Assembly: GCA_035772735.1 (NCBI GenBank)
Contig: JASDFA010000003.1
Span: 159,704,501 to 159,768,500, forward strand
Source of the DNA: Datura wrightii
Taxonomy: Eukaryota > Streptophyta > Magnoliopsida > Solanales > Solanaceae
DNA: 64,000 nucleotides
Direction of reading: 5' to 3'
Positions 11,053-24,074 of the stretch are shown here, piece after piece; the first letter of the stretch is position 1; each line of letters starts with the position of its first letter. The position numbers and the translations under genes were made by a program. The notes under the pieces are model-generated. The model was not told the origin of the DNA, did not search any database, and saw only the letters and a program-made list of their open reading frames with translations.

Positions 11053-11318
11053 TTTCTTTCGTTTCATTTTAATTGATAGGTATATCAAAAATAGTTGTTT
11101 CAAAATACTTGCTAGTTTCAAAATTCAAGAAATAATTGACCATGTTTTTTCAATTCTAACCTTAGTACTCAAAGTCATTCTAAAATATGAAAAGAATTAT
11201 TATGATATATTTTTTAAAAATTAATTAGATTATATTAGTAAAATTATCATCCCTATTAATTTTTTCTTAATGAATATACAAATCTTATATTACTGTTAAA
11301 ATTGAATGGAGAGAGTAT
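11053..11318. mobile_element. MITE with CTTTCGTTTCATTTTAATTG ends, copy A
   Basis: The left end CTTTCGTTTCATTTTAATTG is roughly inverse to the right end AAAATTGAATGGAGAGAGTA. The body is clearly related to 16999-17268, sharing AAAATAGTTGT, CAAAATACTTGCTAGTTTCA and AAAGTCATTCTAAAATAT blocks. The CTCCGTTTCATTTTAATTG-type terminus is a very common solanaceous MITE end. Non-coding. Confidence 0.75.
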
Positions 11319-12512
11319 AATTTACTCAATTATGAGTGAGGGTCTAATCTTATATAAAACAATTTAACGGAAATCAAGAAAGTGAGGAATTATAAATAAT
11401 TTAGGAAATTCAAACACTTCACAAAAATATGATGTGTACTAAAACCTATGAAAGAAATCAATCACTATACTAGGATAAATTGATCCCTCAATTAATATAG
11501 CATCTTATCAAATAATCTAAAAGCACAAACCTAATTCACTTTCCTCACATGAAACAAATCAATAGAGGATGTGTTAGGGTTAACCGCTCTCTCTAAAAAA
11601 CAATAAAGCACAAGATTTACAAAATAGACAAAAGACATATTCATAAATATCAAGCTGATAATATTCAATCAAAATCTCCAAGAATCAAATTAAACCCTAA
11701 GTCACAAAATTATCCTTAAAATCATGTCAAAAATCTGGAATTAAAACTAATACACCATAATAATCTTCATCACAAAGCATGGAATAAAAGAAAGGAGTAT
11801 CAAGCTTAAATAAATTGTCAATCAAATCTTCAAATCCAATATGTAGAAGTTGAATCCGTGTTCCCCAAGACTTGTTCTCAGCCAAAAATGACCTAAGTTA
11901 CAAATATATTTTTATTATATCCTAAAACTGCTTAATTTCACTCAAGACTTGTTTTTAGCCAAAACTGACCTAAGCTCCGAGTGGCTCGGCTGCACTTAAA
12001 GATACCTGAACCTAATTAGCAATGGCTTGAAAAAATAATTAAGAGTTGACAGAAATCAACATTTTCGATTAACAAATCTAAATTCGTGGGTTCAAGGTTC
12101 TTATAGATTCGTATTTAGAACTTGTTTAAATGATTTTGGTTGAGACTAGAGGGGTTCGAGTGAGGCTCGAAAAGCAAAAATCATAACTAGACACTAAAGA
12201 TTTTATTTTTGATGGTGTAGCCGCAATTGCAGACCAGATGCCACATTGGCAACCCCATAATTGTGACCCTAGGGATGCTTTTGCGATGGCCAAGGTTTTT
12301 AGGGAGCTTTGCAATTGCAATGGGTTGACCACTTTTGCGATTCTCGCGTTTGCCAGACAAGGGTCACTTTTGTGAAGGACCCGTGTTGTATAAAAGGTAG
12401 CCAGTTACAACTTTTAGATTATTTCCACATATTTTCGCTTTTGGGATCTCGACTTTGGATGATCGTAATAGATAGTTTTGACCTAAAGTATTGATTAAGC
12501 TAATTCTAACTC
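11319..12512. other. Non-genic stretch with unclassified repeat debris
   Basis: AT-rich and non-coding. A phrase of about 40 bp is repeated (CAAGACTTGTTCTCAGCC at 11867 and CAAGACTTGTTTTTAGCC at 11943). Around 12220-12370 the base composition rises, with several GCAATTGC/TTTGCGAT words, resembling LTR sequences of solanaceous retrotransposons, but no boundaries could be set. A T-run at 12512-12517 marks the start of the next LINE. Confidence 0.4.
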
Positions 12513-15462
12513 TTTTTTAAATAAACTTGCTATCACCAAGGCATTGCCTAGATTTTGTAGATCTGGCCGGACCTTTCACGTCATTCCACAAAATATTTTA
12601 CAAAAGTAAAGGGAGACATGAACCAAAACCTCTCAAAAAGTCAACCACATGGATGGTAACAAAGAATCCTCTCAGCAAAAAGGTGGAAGAGCAGACCTCT
12701 TCCATATAAAATCAACGAACATTAACTAACTAACAAAAAATATAGACTTATCAAATCTTCTCCTTATGCTAGGAAGTTGACATTTATCTAGTTGGTATAT
12801 CCCCTTCACTTCTCTAGGGAGCTGTTGGTAAGAGGAGTAGAAGGTTGTAAGCCCATTAGAAGATGCTAGCTTGGCAAGAAAATCTGCCACACCATTAGCT
12901 TCTCTGAAATAGTATGAGATTTCAGCATTCATATTTCTCAAAGCTTGGATAGACTCAAGAATGACTGGTTTTAGTTTCAAGTTCCTAGTGTCTTCATAGT
13001 TTAGCATATTGACAATAATGAGTGAATCAAGCTCCAGTCGAATCTTTGTATAATTGTTTTCACAGTATCATTTCAAATCATATTTAGCTGGCGGCTGCCT
13101 CAGCTTGATTATTGTTGTCACACTGGATGGACATTGAGAATTCCATGATCACATCTCTATTGTGATCCCTGATTATGTCTCTTATGCCTGCTTTTCCACC
13201 AGATATTTCATAGCCGTCATCGGTATTAATTTTAATCCTATCTTGTCTCCCTAGAATCACTGACTTCAATTTTTCTATAATAGAGCAGATCTTTTTCCAG
13301 CTTCCTTCAAAGCATAGTTTAGGAATAACAGTCTTCAGAGTGACTTTAAAGTTCTAAAAAATTTGATGCTCCATTTTATTTTATTTTTTTGAAGGATTTA
13401 GCTTCTCCATACTTGCAGGAAGACCATGATCTCCAGATTTTCTAGAAAATGATGAACGGTAAGACTACAAAATTAGCTTGTGAATGGCATTATGAGCCTT
13501 CATGTTCCACCATATCTTAAGGACGATCCTAATAGACCAGGTTTGATGTGTTATTCTCAAAGGTCCTCCAAAGATCCTCCACAACTGTTGTGTCACCTCT
13601 CCTTCACAAAAAGAGTGTTTAATGTTGTCCTCCGAGGTCCTGCAACAGTAGCAATTGAAGATATTAGTCCCATTATTCTTATTGAATCTATGGACCACCT
13701 TTTTAAAAGGTAGTTTTCCCAAATACAACCTCCAGGCTAAAAATGAAAATTTGAAAAGGGTGGCTTTATGCCAATGCTGAGATCATGATTGATCTAGTGA
13801 TGCTTCTGCCTAGTGATATTTCAAGCAAATTTATTGTTGTATCTTTCATCAATTGTCTCCATCCACACCGCATCATCTTTTTGGATATTGTTGCCTATGT
13901 CCACTTGTAGGACTAGATTTCTCAGATTGTGCGAAATGTATTCCTCAATCTTTCTGTGGTTCGATCCTCCATTGATGATGTACTTGCTAATAGTGTCCTT
14001 GTTGCTTTTGACATTGGGGAAAGATTAGCCAAGACACCTTTTCCTGTCTAGTTATCCCATCTAAAATTACTATTTCCTTCATTGATCCTCCACAACAGTC
14101 TATATTCCACCTCTTCTCTAAAACTGCGCATTTTCTTCCACAAAGGAGAGCCTTTGTTATTTTTCTTCTTAGCAACAATTACTTCTACGACAATACTTGG
14201 CTTTAAGAAAATCAGCTAGCATGGAAAGTTCTGTCTAAACGTCCACCATTTTCTAATGGCCAGTGATTTAGTTATATCTATCATACTTTTGACCCCCACT
14301 CTTCCTTCTTCCTTGGGGTAACATAAGTTCTTCCAAGAACTCCAATGATACTTGTTTTTATCTCCTGTGTTGTCCTAAAAGAATCTTGCAAAGTGTTCTT
14401 CAAAAAGCTTTATAGTAGATTTAGGAGGGCAAATAACTGACAAGGAGTAGGTTGGGAGACCTTGTAGGACACTTTTAATCAGCACCATTCTACCCCCAGA
14501 AAAAAGCAACTTGTCATGCCAACCATCCAGTCTCTTAATCACTTTAGTGATCATACCATCAAAATAACTATTTTTCTTCCTGCCAATGTAAATGGGGCAA
14601 CCTAGATAGTTGAAGGTGAAGCTTTTCTCCATGAATCTTGTGCATTTCCTGAGCCTGTTAATAGTGTATTCCCTAGCTTTTGAATTTGTAAGAAAGAAGC
14701 TCTTCTTCTCATTGATAAGTTGTCTAGAGGACTTCTCATATTTTCTGATCTGTTTCATAATAAACTTCATTGAGCTGTTGTTCCCACTACTAAAACTAAC
14801 GACATCATCTACATAGGCAAGATGATAACCTGTATACCCTGGAATTCATGGAAAAAGGAATGAAATGATAGTTAGTGATTAAATCATTAAAACATCTAGA
14901 TAGAACTTCAACTGCTAAGATGAATAAAGAGGGGGATAAAGGATCTCCTTGTTTTAATCCTTGCGAGGAAGTAAAGAATCACTATCTAGATTCATTAATG
15001 ATAATAGAGTACCAAATATTAGTAGCGAGCCTCTCTATCATATTAATCCAGTTATATGAGAATCCAAATTTTTTTAATACTGAAGGGTCATGACAATTGG
15101 CTATATCTAGCTTGATGACAATGCTTCCTCCTGCAGTATTAGGAGTATTGGTGCCATGTATTATTTCCTGTGTCAATATTACATTCTATGTAATAAGTCT
15201 CCATACAGTAAAACTACATTGATTTTTAGAAACAAGCTTAGGAAGTAAAGGGTTCAATCTAGTAGAAAAATCTTAGAAATGATTTTGTTGGTATAATTAC
15301 TAGGACTAATGGGCTAGATCAGAGAAAGTAGTGGAGAGTCTACTTTGGAAATTCGAGCTAGGCAAGTGTGAGTATAGTATTTTGTAAGTCCCTTGCCACA
15401 GAAGAATTCTAGGACATATTCCACAACATCAACTCGGTTTTGGTTGATTACATTAATTATGC
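12513..15462 (-). mobile_element. 5'-truncated L1-type LINE (LINE 2)
   Basis: Minus-strand LINE of the same clade as LINE 1 and LINE 3 but missing ORF1, the endonuclease and the first part of RT. It starts inside RT at about 15462 and ends at a T-run (12512-12517, the poly(A) relic). 5' truncation is the usual product of incomplete target-primed reverse transcription. The flanks GATTA...TAATT on both sides are only weakly alike, so a target duplication is not proven. Confidence 0.8.
12726..15462 (-). pseudogene. LINE 2 ORF2 remnant: RT - zinc-binding linker - RNase H
   Basis: RT segment (15462-14375): starts at VVEYVLEFF-like coding, keeps IVIKLDIAN (about 15120, first catalytic Asp) and an intact YVDD box (about 14805), then the FNYLGCPIYIGRKK and GGRMVLIKSVLQGLP motifs typical of plant LINE RT. 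Zinc-binding/linker region about 13990-13465. RNase H (13270-12726): KINTDDGYEISGGKAGI, then SYYFREANGVADFLAKL. Several stops and frameshifts separate these pieces. RNase H after RT is a known trait of a plant L1 branch. Confidence 0.8.
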
Positions 15463-16998
15463 TTGTTTTAAGCATTAATCATGAGATTTGAGTTGGGAAA
15501 ACTATGAAATTGTTTGCCCTAGGTTAAGAGAGTAGCTTTTGTCAAATCGAAGGATGAATTGGTATTGTATTTAGAAATTGATTACAGATTTGGAGTCATG
15601 AAACTATAGGTTACTTGAAAATTATTTCAGAGTTATAATTTTGACCCAAATGTTTAGGTTTGACGTTTTATCCAATCCTTTCATATTGCGATCAACCTAT
15701 TTAATAGCATCGTTTGTGATATCCATAACTATCGACTATTATTATTATTAGTTCAAAATCTCCCGTGTTTTTATTAATCATATTGCTAACGTTAGGATTA
15801 AATTGCAAGTTCCTTCACATTTTAATTTCTAACTCCTAACTGTCATATTTTCTCAAAGGAAATTGTTATGTGGAATTACTTTTTTTTTTCCTAAAATTTT
15901 TAGAGAGTAGATAAGTCCGTAAATCTGAAGTTAAAAGAAGGAAACACTTCTGATAGGACACCTGAGTGATGTTGAACCCACAAGAATACATATTTTAAAT
16001 ACTAGGTGACTTCAAGGTGTAATTAGTTAGGAAGTTAAAACAATATTTAATGCCTAATTAAGTTGAGACGTTTGGAATACAAATAACATTTTCCAAAAAA
16101 TATATTTTCTTAGATTAATCAAATTGTTGACAAAGTAGATAAAATAGGTCAATTATTGGCAAGGAAATTTATAAATCGTATAAGCCGAATGCACTTTATA
16201 AATCGTATAACATAGATGAGCTTTATAAATTGTTTATGCCAAATGTATTTTATAAATTGAATAAGCTGAATGGGATTTATGTAGAATTGCGCTATTATTA
16301 CATTTTGGTCAAATATATATATTTTTTATTATAATTTTTAAGCATGTTTATTTCTAATAAAATATTATTTTTAAAGAACCCTTTCTTAATTTAATAAAAA
16401 GAAAAATGAAAAGTAATCTTATTTTTTTAAACTCATTTTATCAATTAAAATAAAATAACTCTATCTATTATTTAAACTGATAATATATGTCATATATATA
16501 AGATCATAGTAACATCATCATTATCATTTAGATAGCGATAAAATTCTTTTAATTAATTTGTGGATTCACTTTGGAATGAAGGAAAAACTTACTGTATCAT
16601 GAACTCTAGATTTAAAAAAAAATGAAGATTTCGTTGAAAGATATCGAAAATTTATAAGAAAATACGATTGAATATGATTAAGATAATACGAACGAAAAGG
16701 TGTCGAAAATTTAGAAAATACGTTTGAATATGATCATTAAGATAATAAGAACATGAATATGTGGAGTTAGAGCACGGATTCATGAATTAATTTGCATCAT
16801 CAATAACTTCTGATATATATTTATATCGTTCCGATTAATTTAGATTTATGTCACACGTATAACTTATTAAATGTGAAAATCATTACGTTGGTTAGCGCTA
16901 GATGTAATGGCCTTTTGCCTTGGTACTTGGATGTTTTTGCATAACGTCCTCCTCTTTGTAATGTTTAATTTAGTAAATATTTTTATATCATAAACGAT
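15463..16998. other. Non-genic AT-rich stretch
   Basis: No coding signal or recognisable element except the 27-bp minisatellite at 16168. Stop codons are dense in all frames. Confidence 0.6.
16168..16280 (+). repeat. 27-bp minisatellite, four units
   Basis: Four consecutive units of exactly 27 bp begin at 16168, 16195, 16222 and 16249, each starting TTTATAAAT. A partial fifth (TTTAT) follows at 16276. Units differ at several sites in their second half, so the array is old. Confidence 0.85.
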
Positions 16999-17268
16999 AC
17001 TTTCTCCGTTTTATTTTAATTGTTAAGTATATTAAAAATAGTTGTGTCAAAATACTTGCTAGTTTCAAAATTTAAGAGATAATTAACCATATCTTTTTCA
17101 ATTCTACCTTTAGTACTTAAAAGTCATTCTAAAATGTGAAAAAAGTTACTATTGTATGTTTCTAAAAAATTAATAGGGTTATATTAATCAAATTACTATT
17201 CCTATATATATTTTCGTAATGAATATGTAAATCTTATTCTAGCAATTAAAATGAAACAAAGGGAGTAC
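16999..17268. mobile_element. MITE with TCTCCGTTTTATTTTAATTG ends, copy B
   Basis: The left end TTTCTCCGTTTTATTTTAAT is inverse to the right end AATTAAAATGAAACAAAGGG. The body matches copy A (11053-11318) throughout. TA lies at both outer edges (GATAC... and ...GTACTA), compatible with a TA target duplication. Non-coding. Confidence 0.8.
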
Positions 17269-17959
17269 TATTAAATAGTGACTTCATTATGTTTCTTAAC
17301 TAATTTCCGTCATAGTCTAACTATTTAAACTTTTATATATTTATTAGTTTAGATTTGGTTGGTTAATATTTCTATTGTATTTGTATATTAAAAAAGCTAA
17401 AAAAAGAGAAAAAGAAAATAAAGATCCATTGTTGGATTGGTGAATATATTATTCAACTAAATCTGTTCAGTTCACACATACTAGATACATTTACACAAAT
17501 TCTTTTAAGGTCAGATTTAATATAAAAATCGTAAATATATGTTGGATTTAGAACGAAAGAAAAATAGGTGATGGTTGTGTTAAGTTTAGTTACGTTCATT
17601 GTTTTTAAATCTGAAATTTTCACTTTTTTGGGTCAATTATTTGTGTATCCTATGTTTTCCAGTGAACATGATTAGTTGGAATATATCACTACAATCTGTT
17701 TTGATTTGATTTAAGTTAAACTTGAGTATCTAATTGGCCTACTTATGTTACGTTGAACTCGGTTAAATAAAAGCTGGGCAAAGTTATTGATTTTATTTGA
17801 ACTCTTTGGGATCTAGACCAATTTGTAAGACCAAATCGACCTATTATATATGAGAAAGAGCGAGATGATGTGTGAATTTATTTTAAATTCTATAGTAATC
17901 ATTAGTGAATATGATTTTCGTATCACAAGTGTCCACTTCTTTAGAGAGGGACATAATAG
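17269..17959. other. Non-genic stretch
   Basis: No coding or repeat structure recognised; it leads into the decayed gag sequence that begins near 17960. Confidence 0.5.
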
Positions 17960-20900
17960 GTTTTTCATGTCATGGGAGTAACAAAAATGATGAATCTTTA
18001 TTTGTTATCTCTTTTTCATCAATATTACAACATGATGCCTTGATGTCCCAATAAGAAATTTTTCTGCGAAACCAACTTAGTAAGAATTCTTCCAATGTCA
18101 CTGAACAATGTAGCTTTTGAGAATGAGTTTCCTCAATTTTTGATTTCCTCACATTCTTATTTACCCTTTTCTTTTTGGGTCTTTTAATCATCTTTAATCA
18201 TGTTAGTTGTTTACTTGGCTCTCTTTGTGAGCTTGTTTTGCAGCATCTTTATCGAGTTACCAAACTCCATCCTTCATTGTCAGTGTGCTCGACACGAGAT
18301 TGACTTTCCTCTAAAGGTATCCCCTTTACTATTACATCATTCATTACAGGAAGGTGCCATGGAGTTCTAATATCGATGGGATCAAAATCATAAAATTTAA
18401 TCATATTTGGTGGTGATGCAGTTCATATGTTTCCACATTTATGTACTTTGACAAAGTTGCAAAGAACTATGGGATTGAGCAAATCAAAAGGGATAGAGAC
18501 TTGATTCGAACTTCCCTCTAATCCTCGAGCAATATTTTTACTTCATGGGCCAAGTCCATAACCTTTTCTTTGAAGATAAAACGCTTTTTAATGGGACCCA
18601 CCAACCGATGATATTTGCAATAATTTAAATTATTAGTTCTCCCAACTTCATCGACTACTTTATTTTAGGTAATTCGAAGAGTTTCGTGCTAAGAGTTCTT
18701 CAAAAATTTCTAGAACATCTGGGTCCAAGAATGGATACTCTTTTGCCTGCATTTCCTTCAAAGTCAGCTTGCTGCTGTCGTTATTTTGGAAAAATGTAGT
18801 CTTCATGCTTTTCTTTTTTCTTATCCTTATGGTGACCTTCAATGATGAAGCATTAACATTTATAGACTCTTTGTGTCACGACCAGAGTATACACCCTGGC
18901 TGTAACACAGAACCTAGAACAATGAATGACTCCAAGATAACCCATGGAATACATAAAGCTAACATAACAACAACTAATAGAACATAACTGCGGAAGCTTA
19001 ACTAAAACATAACTAATAAAAGTAAAGATCTGATAACAATACTGAAACATAAGCTGAAACATAAGCTGAAACTCATACTACACTGTCTGAAAGCCTCTAC
19101 TAATCTGATGAGTTGCTGGGACAAGTTCCCAGCTAACTCCAACTTTTGAAACATTAATAACACTAAAATAAGGAAACAAACTCCCTTCCTCGGAAGATGA
19201 GGACTCACCACTGTCAGCTAATAGAGTCTGGAGCGTGTCTAACCGCAAGGCTAAGTCTGAATACCTGGATCTATATCATAAAAAAAATATAGCACATAAA
19301 GTATGCGGTCAGTACTTGAATGTACTGAGTATATGGGAAATGTAGCTGAAGCTAACTGAACAAAGACTAATCTGAATACATAACTGAATACACAACTGAG
19401 GTAAAGTGCAATGACCCTATCTGAGATGCATAAGTACTGATATGATATGCATGTTTAAAAATATTTAATGAAATGTAAGTAAATATGGTTTTGGATCATG
19501 TACATATACTGAAGACTGATTCAGAAATCATAACTGAAAACTATAACTGAAATAGCTGTACTAAAACTGAAACTGAACTATACTGTGGGAGAGACTATTA
19601 ACTGACAAACTTTAATATGAGCCTTGTGGAGCCCAACCTGTAACCCCAGTTGGAAGAGTGTTCATACCTTACTAAGGGTAAGAACTTTTACTGGCGTGAT
19701 ATCACTCGTGAACTTAGGGAGATAATCTCTAATAACGATGGCCCCTGCATGTGCCTATTGAGGCAAGGGAGACACTCTCAAATAACGAGGATCCTGTATT
19801 TCTCGGGCTAAGAAAAGCATTCTCTACTATTGAGAATCTCTTATCTTACGGTGGTACATAGTTCTGAGACATGGGTACGCTGGAACCCTAGCATACTCGG
19901 TGCTAAGTACTACTCCCAACTAAATATAAGGATACATGTAACTGAAAGTCAATGTCCTAAAACTAGTTGGAACCACTTTATCTAACAAGGATCCCGAGAG
20001 CCTAGAGGACCATGAACATGATAATATTGAGTGCTCAAAATTGAGATGCTAAGACTAATCAGGACTACTTTCTAATAGCAAGAGACTTTAGAGTCTAAAT
20101 AATCATAAACATGCCGATCATACTGAATTCATGAGAGTCTAGTCAGGGATACTTTCTACTAATAAGAGGCCTGAGACTCTAAGGAATCATAATCATGCTC
20201 ATCATACTAAATTCATGAAAAATCATAAGTCCAAATTATAGTGTAGATCCTGTACTGAATTCACGAAAAATCATATCTTTCGAAAACAGTGCTGAATCAT
20301 AGCTGAGTCTTAGAGATCATGCTAACATTATATCATAGAAAAAATCATGGAGATTTGAGGGAAATCATGAACATATGTTATCATGGATCATAAGAACTTA
20401 AGAAACATGGATGACATAGAAGAACTCATGCTAAGAATCAAAACCCTAGGTCATGCTTTTCTAAAGATTTTGAATTCTAGGGTTTATGAAAAAATACTTG
20501 AGACACAAGGGTGGAAGAAAACCCTCGTTGAAGTCCTACATACCTGGTTGAAGAAATCCCCCACTAGCACTTGAATCTTGAAGTTCTTGGAGAGGAACCT
20601 AGGTGATCTTGAGCCTTGAGAGGAAGAGAGAAAAACTTATAGGTGTTTTGAAATGGAATGAGGAGTTAGGCTAGGAAAACTCCTTTAATTCGTCCCTTAG
20701 GAGTCCCAAAATGACATCATTTAGGAGTTAGACGCCCAGAATTTTACAAAAATATCCTTGGGCATTTGCTTTAAAAACCTGGCAGTCAGATGCAACGAGT
20801 CATTGTTTGATCTAACGACTCGTTGAATCCATCAGTTACTCCTGGAGTGCTTCTAATACTCTTATGTTTTCCCAAACAACGACTAGACAGGATGAATCAT

Positions 20901-22358
20901 TACTTGCAACAATGACTCATCATTCCTCTCGTGTTCACCACTGTCACATCTGTACAAATTTTGCAATCCTTCCAATGGGTCCTCACCACGGGTTGTCACT
21001 TGTCACAATGAGTTGTTATATCCTCTTGTTGCACTTCAAGTTTGGGGTTTGGCCTTAGGAATTTTTAGGGTGTTACACTTAGCTCTCAGGATTTGGCAAA
21101 AACTTGCCCCCTTTCTTCACTTCTACTTTGTCTTTCTCTTTGCAAGGATTATAGACAGGCGATCCTTGATTAATTTTCACTAGAGGACATGCTTAACTCT
21201 ATATCATGATCACGTATAGATACTTATTCAAAGGACTTGTATTTGATTCCTTTTAGGATATAGAAAATTCTCAATTCATTCCTTGGATACATATTTTTAT
21301 CCTAGAAGTCTTACTATGACTATCTTTGGAATTGAGGCTTGCATTCCTTTATTGATTGATGAACTCAATGACAAGTCCATTATTCTAGTGTCACGTATTC
21401 ATGAGTTCAACCATACCTACAGTATGCCTCGTGCTAGAAAAGTGATTGATGAATTCATGATCAAATTGCTCCCATCCGTCCATGGGATCACCCTCGAGAT
21501 CAGTATACCAGCCAAATGCATTTTCTTGAAAGTAGCAAAAAAAACTATTTAACTGGATATCTCCATAAGTTCCAACATTGTTGAAAGTTTCAACGAAGCG
21601 TGCAATATGTTTCTTTGAATTTTCCTAACCATCAAACTATTGGAATTTTAGAGGTTGATAACTTGCAGGAATCTTCAAACATCATACTTGTCTTTGATGG
21701 TTCCCATTATGAAGTCCTTCAGTTGATGAATTGAAATTAATCCTTTAGTAGATACTTCCAGTTCATAACTAGATGCACTTGCTTCGTAAATACGTCTCCT
21801 TTATCTTGAGTCATAAGAAGAAAGTGTAAGTATCCATCATACCATCAATTCTATCTGTCAACTTGACAATTTTATTATCCTAATGTTGCACATATTTTGT
21901 CAAGACCTCAATTGCCTTAGACAATCTTAGTTGAGGTGCTAGTCACCATTTCATAGCTGACCACTTTAGATGACATAGTAAAGCATGGATTTTCCCTCAA
22001 ACTAAACTTCGAGAAGAGTAAGTCACGTGGAGTGATTGGGGAAGATCTGGTGGTCGAAACATCATCGTTATCTTGTATGGTGTGATCCTTGATCTTAAAT
22101 GAGTATAGTTGATCCAATGTCTTTTCAACTATCTTAACAATATTCTCCCTTTCTTCCAATTCATTCGGAAAGAATCTTTCGCCCTTTAAAGATCGAAGAT
22201 CAAAGACAAAAACTGATGCCGACAGTTGGTTATTATCCTTGATGGGTCCCATACTTTCCATGGTAGTATCCAGTATGTTTTCCACCTCAGAGAAAAACTT
22301 AGGCATTAGTAGCCTTAGGAACAACAAATTTAGAGCAAAACGTATTCTTAGATGCCAT
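17960..22358 (-). pseudogene. Ty3/gypsy gag pseudogene, split by a solo LTR
   Basis: Start ATG at 22358-22356 (MASKN). The retrotransposon gag domain is recognisable across frames at about 21650-21150: ARFVETFNNVGTYGD, FGWYTDLEGDP, GIKYKSFE, HDIELSMSS. After the solo LTR it continues at 18873 with LTLKEMQAKEYPF and DPDVLEIFEELLA, and further down with VTLEEFLLSWFRRKISY (about 18090). These phrases are typical of a gag family abundant in Solanaceae. Stops and frameshifts are frequent. The coding sequence reads across the solo-LTR insertion site once one target-duplication copy is removed. Confidence 0.75.
18874..21077 (-). mobile_element. Solo LTR A (TGTAACACCC...GTCGTGACA type)
   Basis: Read on the minus strand it begins TGTAACACCCTAAAAATT and ends TGGTCGTGACA, 2204 bp. 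The flanking five bases are CTTTG (18869-18873) and CTTAG (21078-21082), a target duplication with one later change. The LTR size and ends resemble chromovirus (Tekay/Del-type) LTRs. No internal domain or second LTR is present, so it is a recombination product. It carries ACGACTCGTT-like motifs at about 20797-20895. Confidence 0.75.
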
Positions 22359-22424
22359 TTGAGTTTCTTTGAATTTTGTTGATTAATTTGAAGAGATGAA
22401 AGGTAGAGATAGTCCTACTTGATA

Positions 22425-23137
22425 TGTCAAAATTTATAAACAGTAAAAATTGAGTCAAAAAGATAATAATTAAGATAGAAACATATCAAAACAATTTTAC
22501 TATTTGATTTCAAGTATAATGAGTGTTACAATCTTTGTGATGTTCCTCTGATTCTTCTAACAATAATGTAAAAATGATGAACTTGAATTTGATTTGATTC
22601 AAGGGCGGGAATAACTTGCTCTTGAATCTTCGTGTTGAATTTGATTTGACTTATCCACCACGACCACATGAATGGTTATCATGAATAATGAATTTAGATT
22701 CCACATAATGATATTCAGCTCAAACATTCTTTGAATCTTGACTTATATGGAGAAAGTTAATGATTTTGATTCATGAGCTCTCTCTTGCTTGTTACTATCA
22801 ATGATCCCTAGTTTATTTTCTGAATTATAAGGTCCCTTATTTATAGATGTAGGATAGAAGAATTGTTATAAGGACGAAGTCTTTTCGACCAATCAGATTG
22901 AAGTTGATATGACAATATTTAATTGATCGAAATACGTCATTTCTACATGTGACATATTTTGTTGACCTTTAATTTAACTAGCCTTGCTATATCATTTTAA
23001 CATGTGGCATGATCCTATTGGCCTTTTATTTATTTGACCTGACATGCCATGTTATTTGACATGTGGTGTCAAATTGGGCTTCTAGAAAGATGACATCTTA
23101 GGTTTAACAAAATAGACTCATCATTTGTAGTCCAACA
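22425..23137 (-). repeat. 5' LTR of the gypsy remnant
   Basis: Minus-strand sequence from TGTTGGACTAC (23137) to AAATTTTGACA (22425), about 713 bp, directly upstream of the gag leader. It contains a TATA-like CTATAAATAAGG (about 22850). The primer-binding site after it is not recognisable, so the inner end is approximate. Confidence 0.55.
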
Positions 23138-23159
23138 ATATTAGATCATTAATTAAAAG

Positions 23160-23418
23160 GAAAAGACTCAAATATGCCATCAAACTTTCAAAATTGGCTC
23201 ATCTATGTCATCCGCTAATAGTTAGCTAATTTAATTTATGGCATCACTGTGACACATTTGGTTCATTCGTGCCACTAATTACTAATAGAGCTCTACTACT
23301 ACCATATTTTGTCACGTGGCATTATCTAAGCTCTTCATTACTTACTAGCCCCACCCCCTTTTATGAGTGGCATATGTGAGCCATTTCTAAAAGTTCAGTG
23401 GCATATTTAATTCTTTTT
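23160..23418. mobile_element. MITE, left member of an inverted pair
   Basis: Ends ACTCAAATATGCCATCAAAC and its approximate inverse TTCAGTGGCATATTTAATTC form long imperfect terminal inverted repeats. The body is the inverse of 24075-24328 nearly end to end, sharing GTGACACATTTG and CTACTACTACCA. Confidence 0.75.
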
Positions 23419-23430
23419 TCAATATCTTAT

Positions 23431-23750
23431 CACACCCAACCACTATTAACACCCCAAATTTCACCATAAAAAGACATACATATTCTTAGTTCACACATTC
23501 ATATGTACTTTCATGTCCAACTATACCTCATTAGTGCACTCTCTTCTAAACCTGTCTTTTTTTCTGAAATAAATATTAGGTCATTTTTCCAAGCCATCAT
23601 TACACCCCAGCCGTTGTAATACCCTAACTTTAACAATAAAAATACATACATACTCTTAATTCACACACTCATATATACTTTTCATGCCCAACTACACTTT
23701 CACTAGTATACTCTCTTTTAAACCCATCTTTTTTTTCTTTAGTAAATTTT
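23431..23750 (+). repeat. 170-bp tandem duplication
   Basis: Units start at 23431 (CACACCCAACC) and 23601 (TACACCCCAGCC). Shared blocks include CATACATA, TTCACACA, ATATGTACTTTCATG and CACTCTCTTCTAAACC. It lies between the two inverted MITEs. Confidence 0.75.
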
Positions 23751-24074
23751 ATATGTTTTTTAAATCTTTGTAAAAAGTCTTAAAACACGTGAAAACTGTG
23801 AATAATATACTATAAAATTAGATTCATAGTCCAATTAAATAAAAGAGTCTAATTTTTCACATAAAATGATAATATTATTAGTATAAGGGAGAAGTTGTTC
23901 CTTATAAATTCGTTATATATAAAATTATAAGTTTATTACATTAAATTAGAAGAGATGGAGCTTTATATATGAATATGATTCTAAAAGGTTGAATGTCATG
24001 TATCAAGAATAAATAGAAAAATAATATAAATTAATTTTATTACCCAAGAGAGTCATGTATTATAAGGGATTAAC

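Larger units (their letters stand above)
17960..23137 (-). mobile_element. Ty3/gypsy remnant: LTR and gag, interrupted by a solo LTR
   Basis: Minus-strand element consisting of an LTR (23137-22425), a gag region (22358-17960) and nothing recognisable of pol. The gag region is interrupted by a 2.2-kb solo LTR (18874-21077). Protease, RT and integrase are absent and no second LTR is seen below 17960, so the 3' part was deleted or is too diverged. Confidence 0.72.

Noticed and set aside
12500..15480. Target-site duplication for LINE 2
   Set aside because: GATTAAGCTAATT on the left and GATTACATTAATT on the right agree at only part of the bases; not accepted as a duplication.
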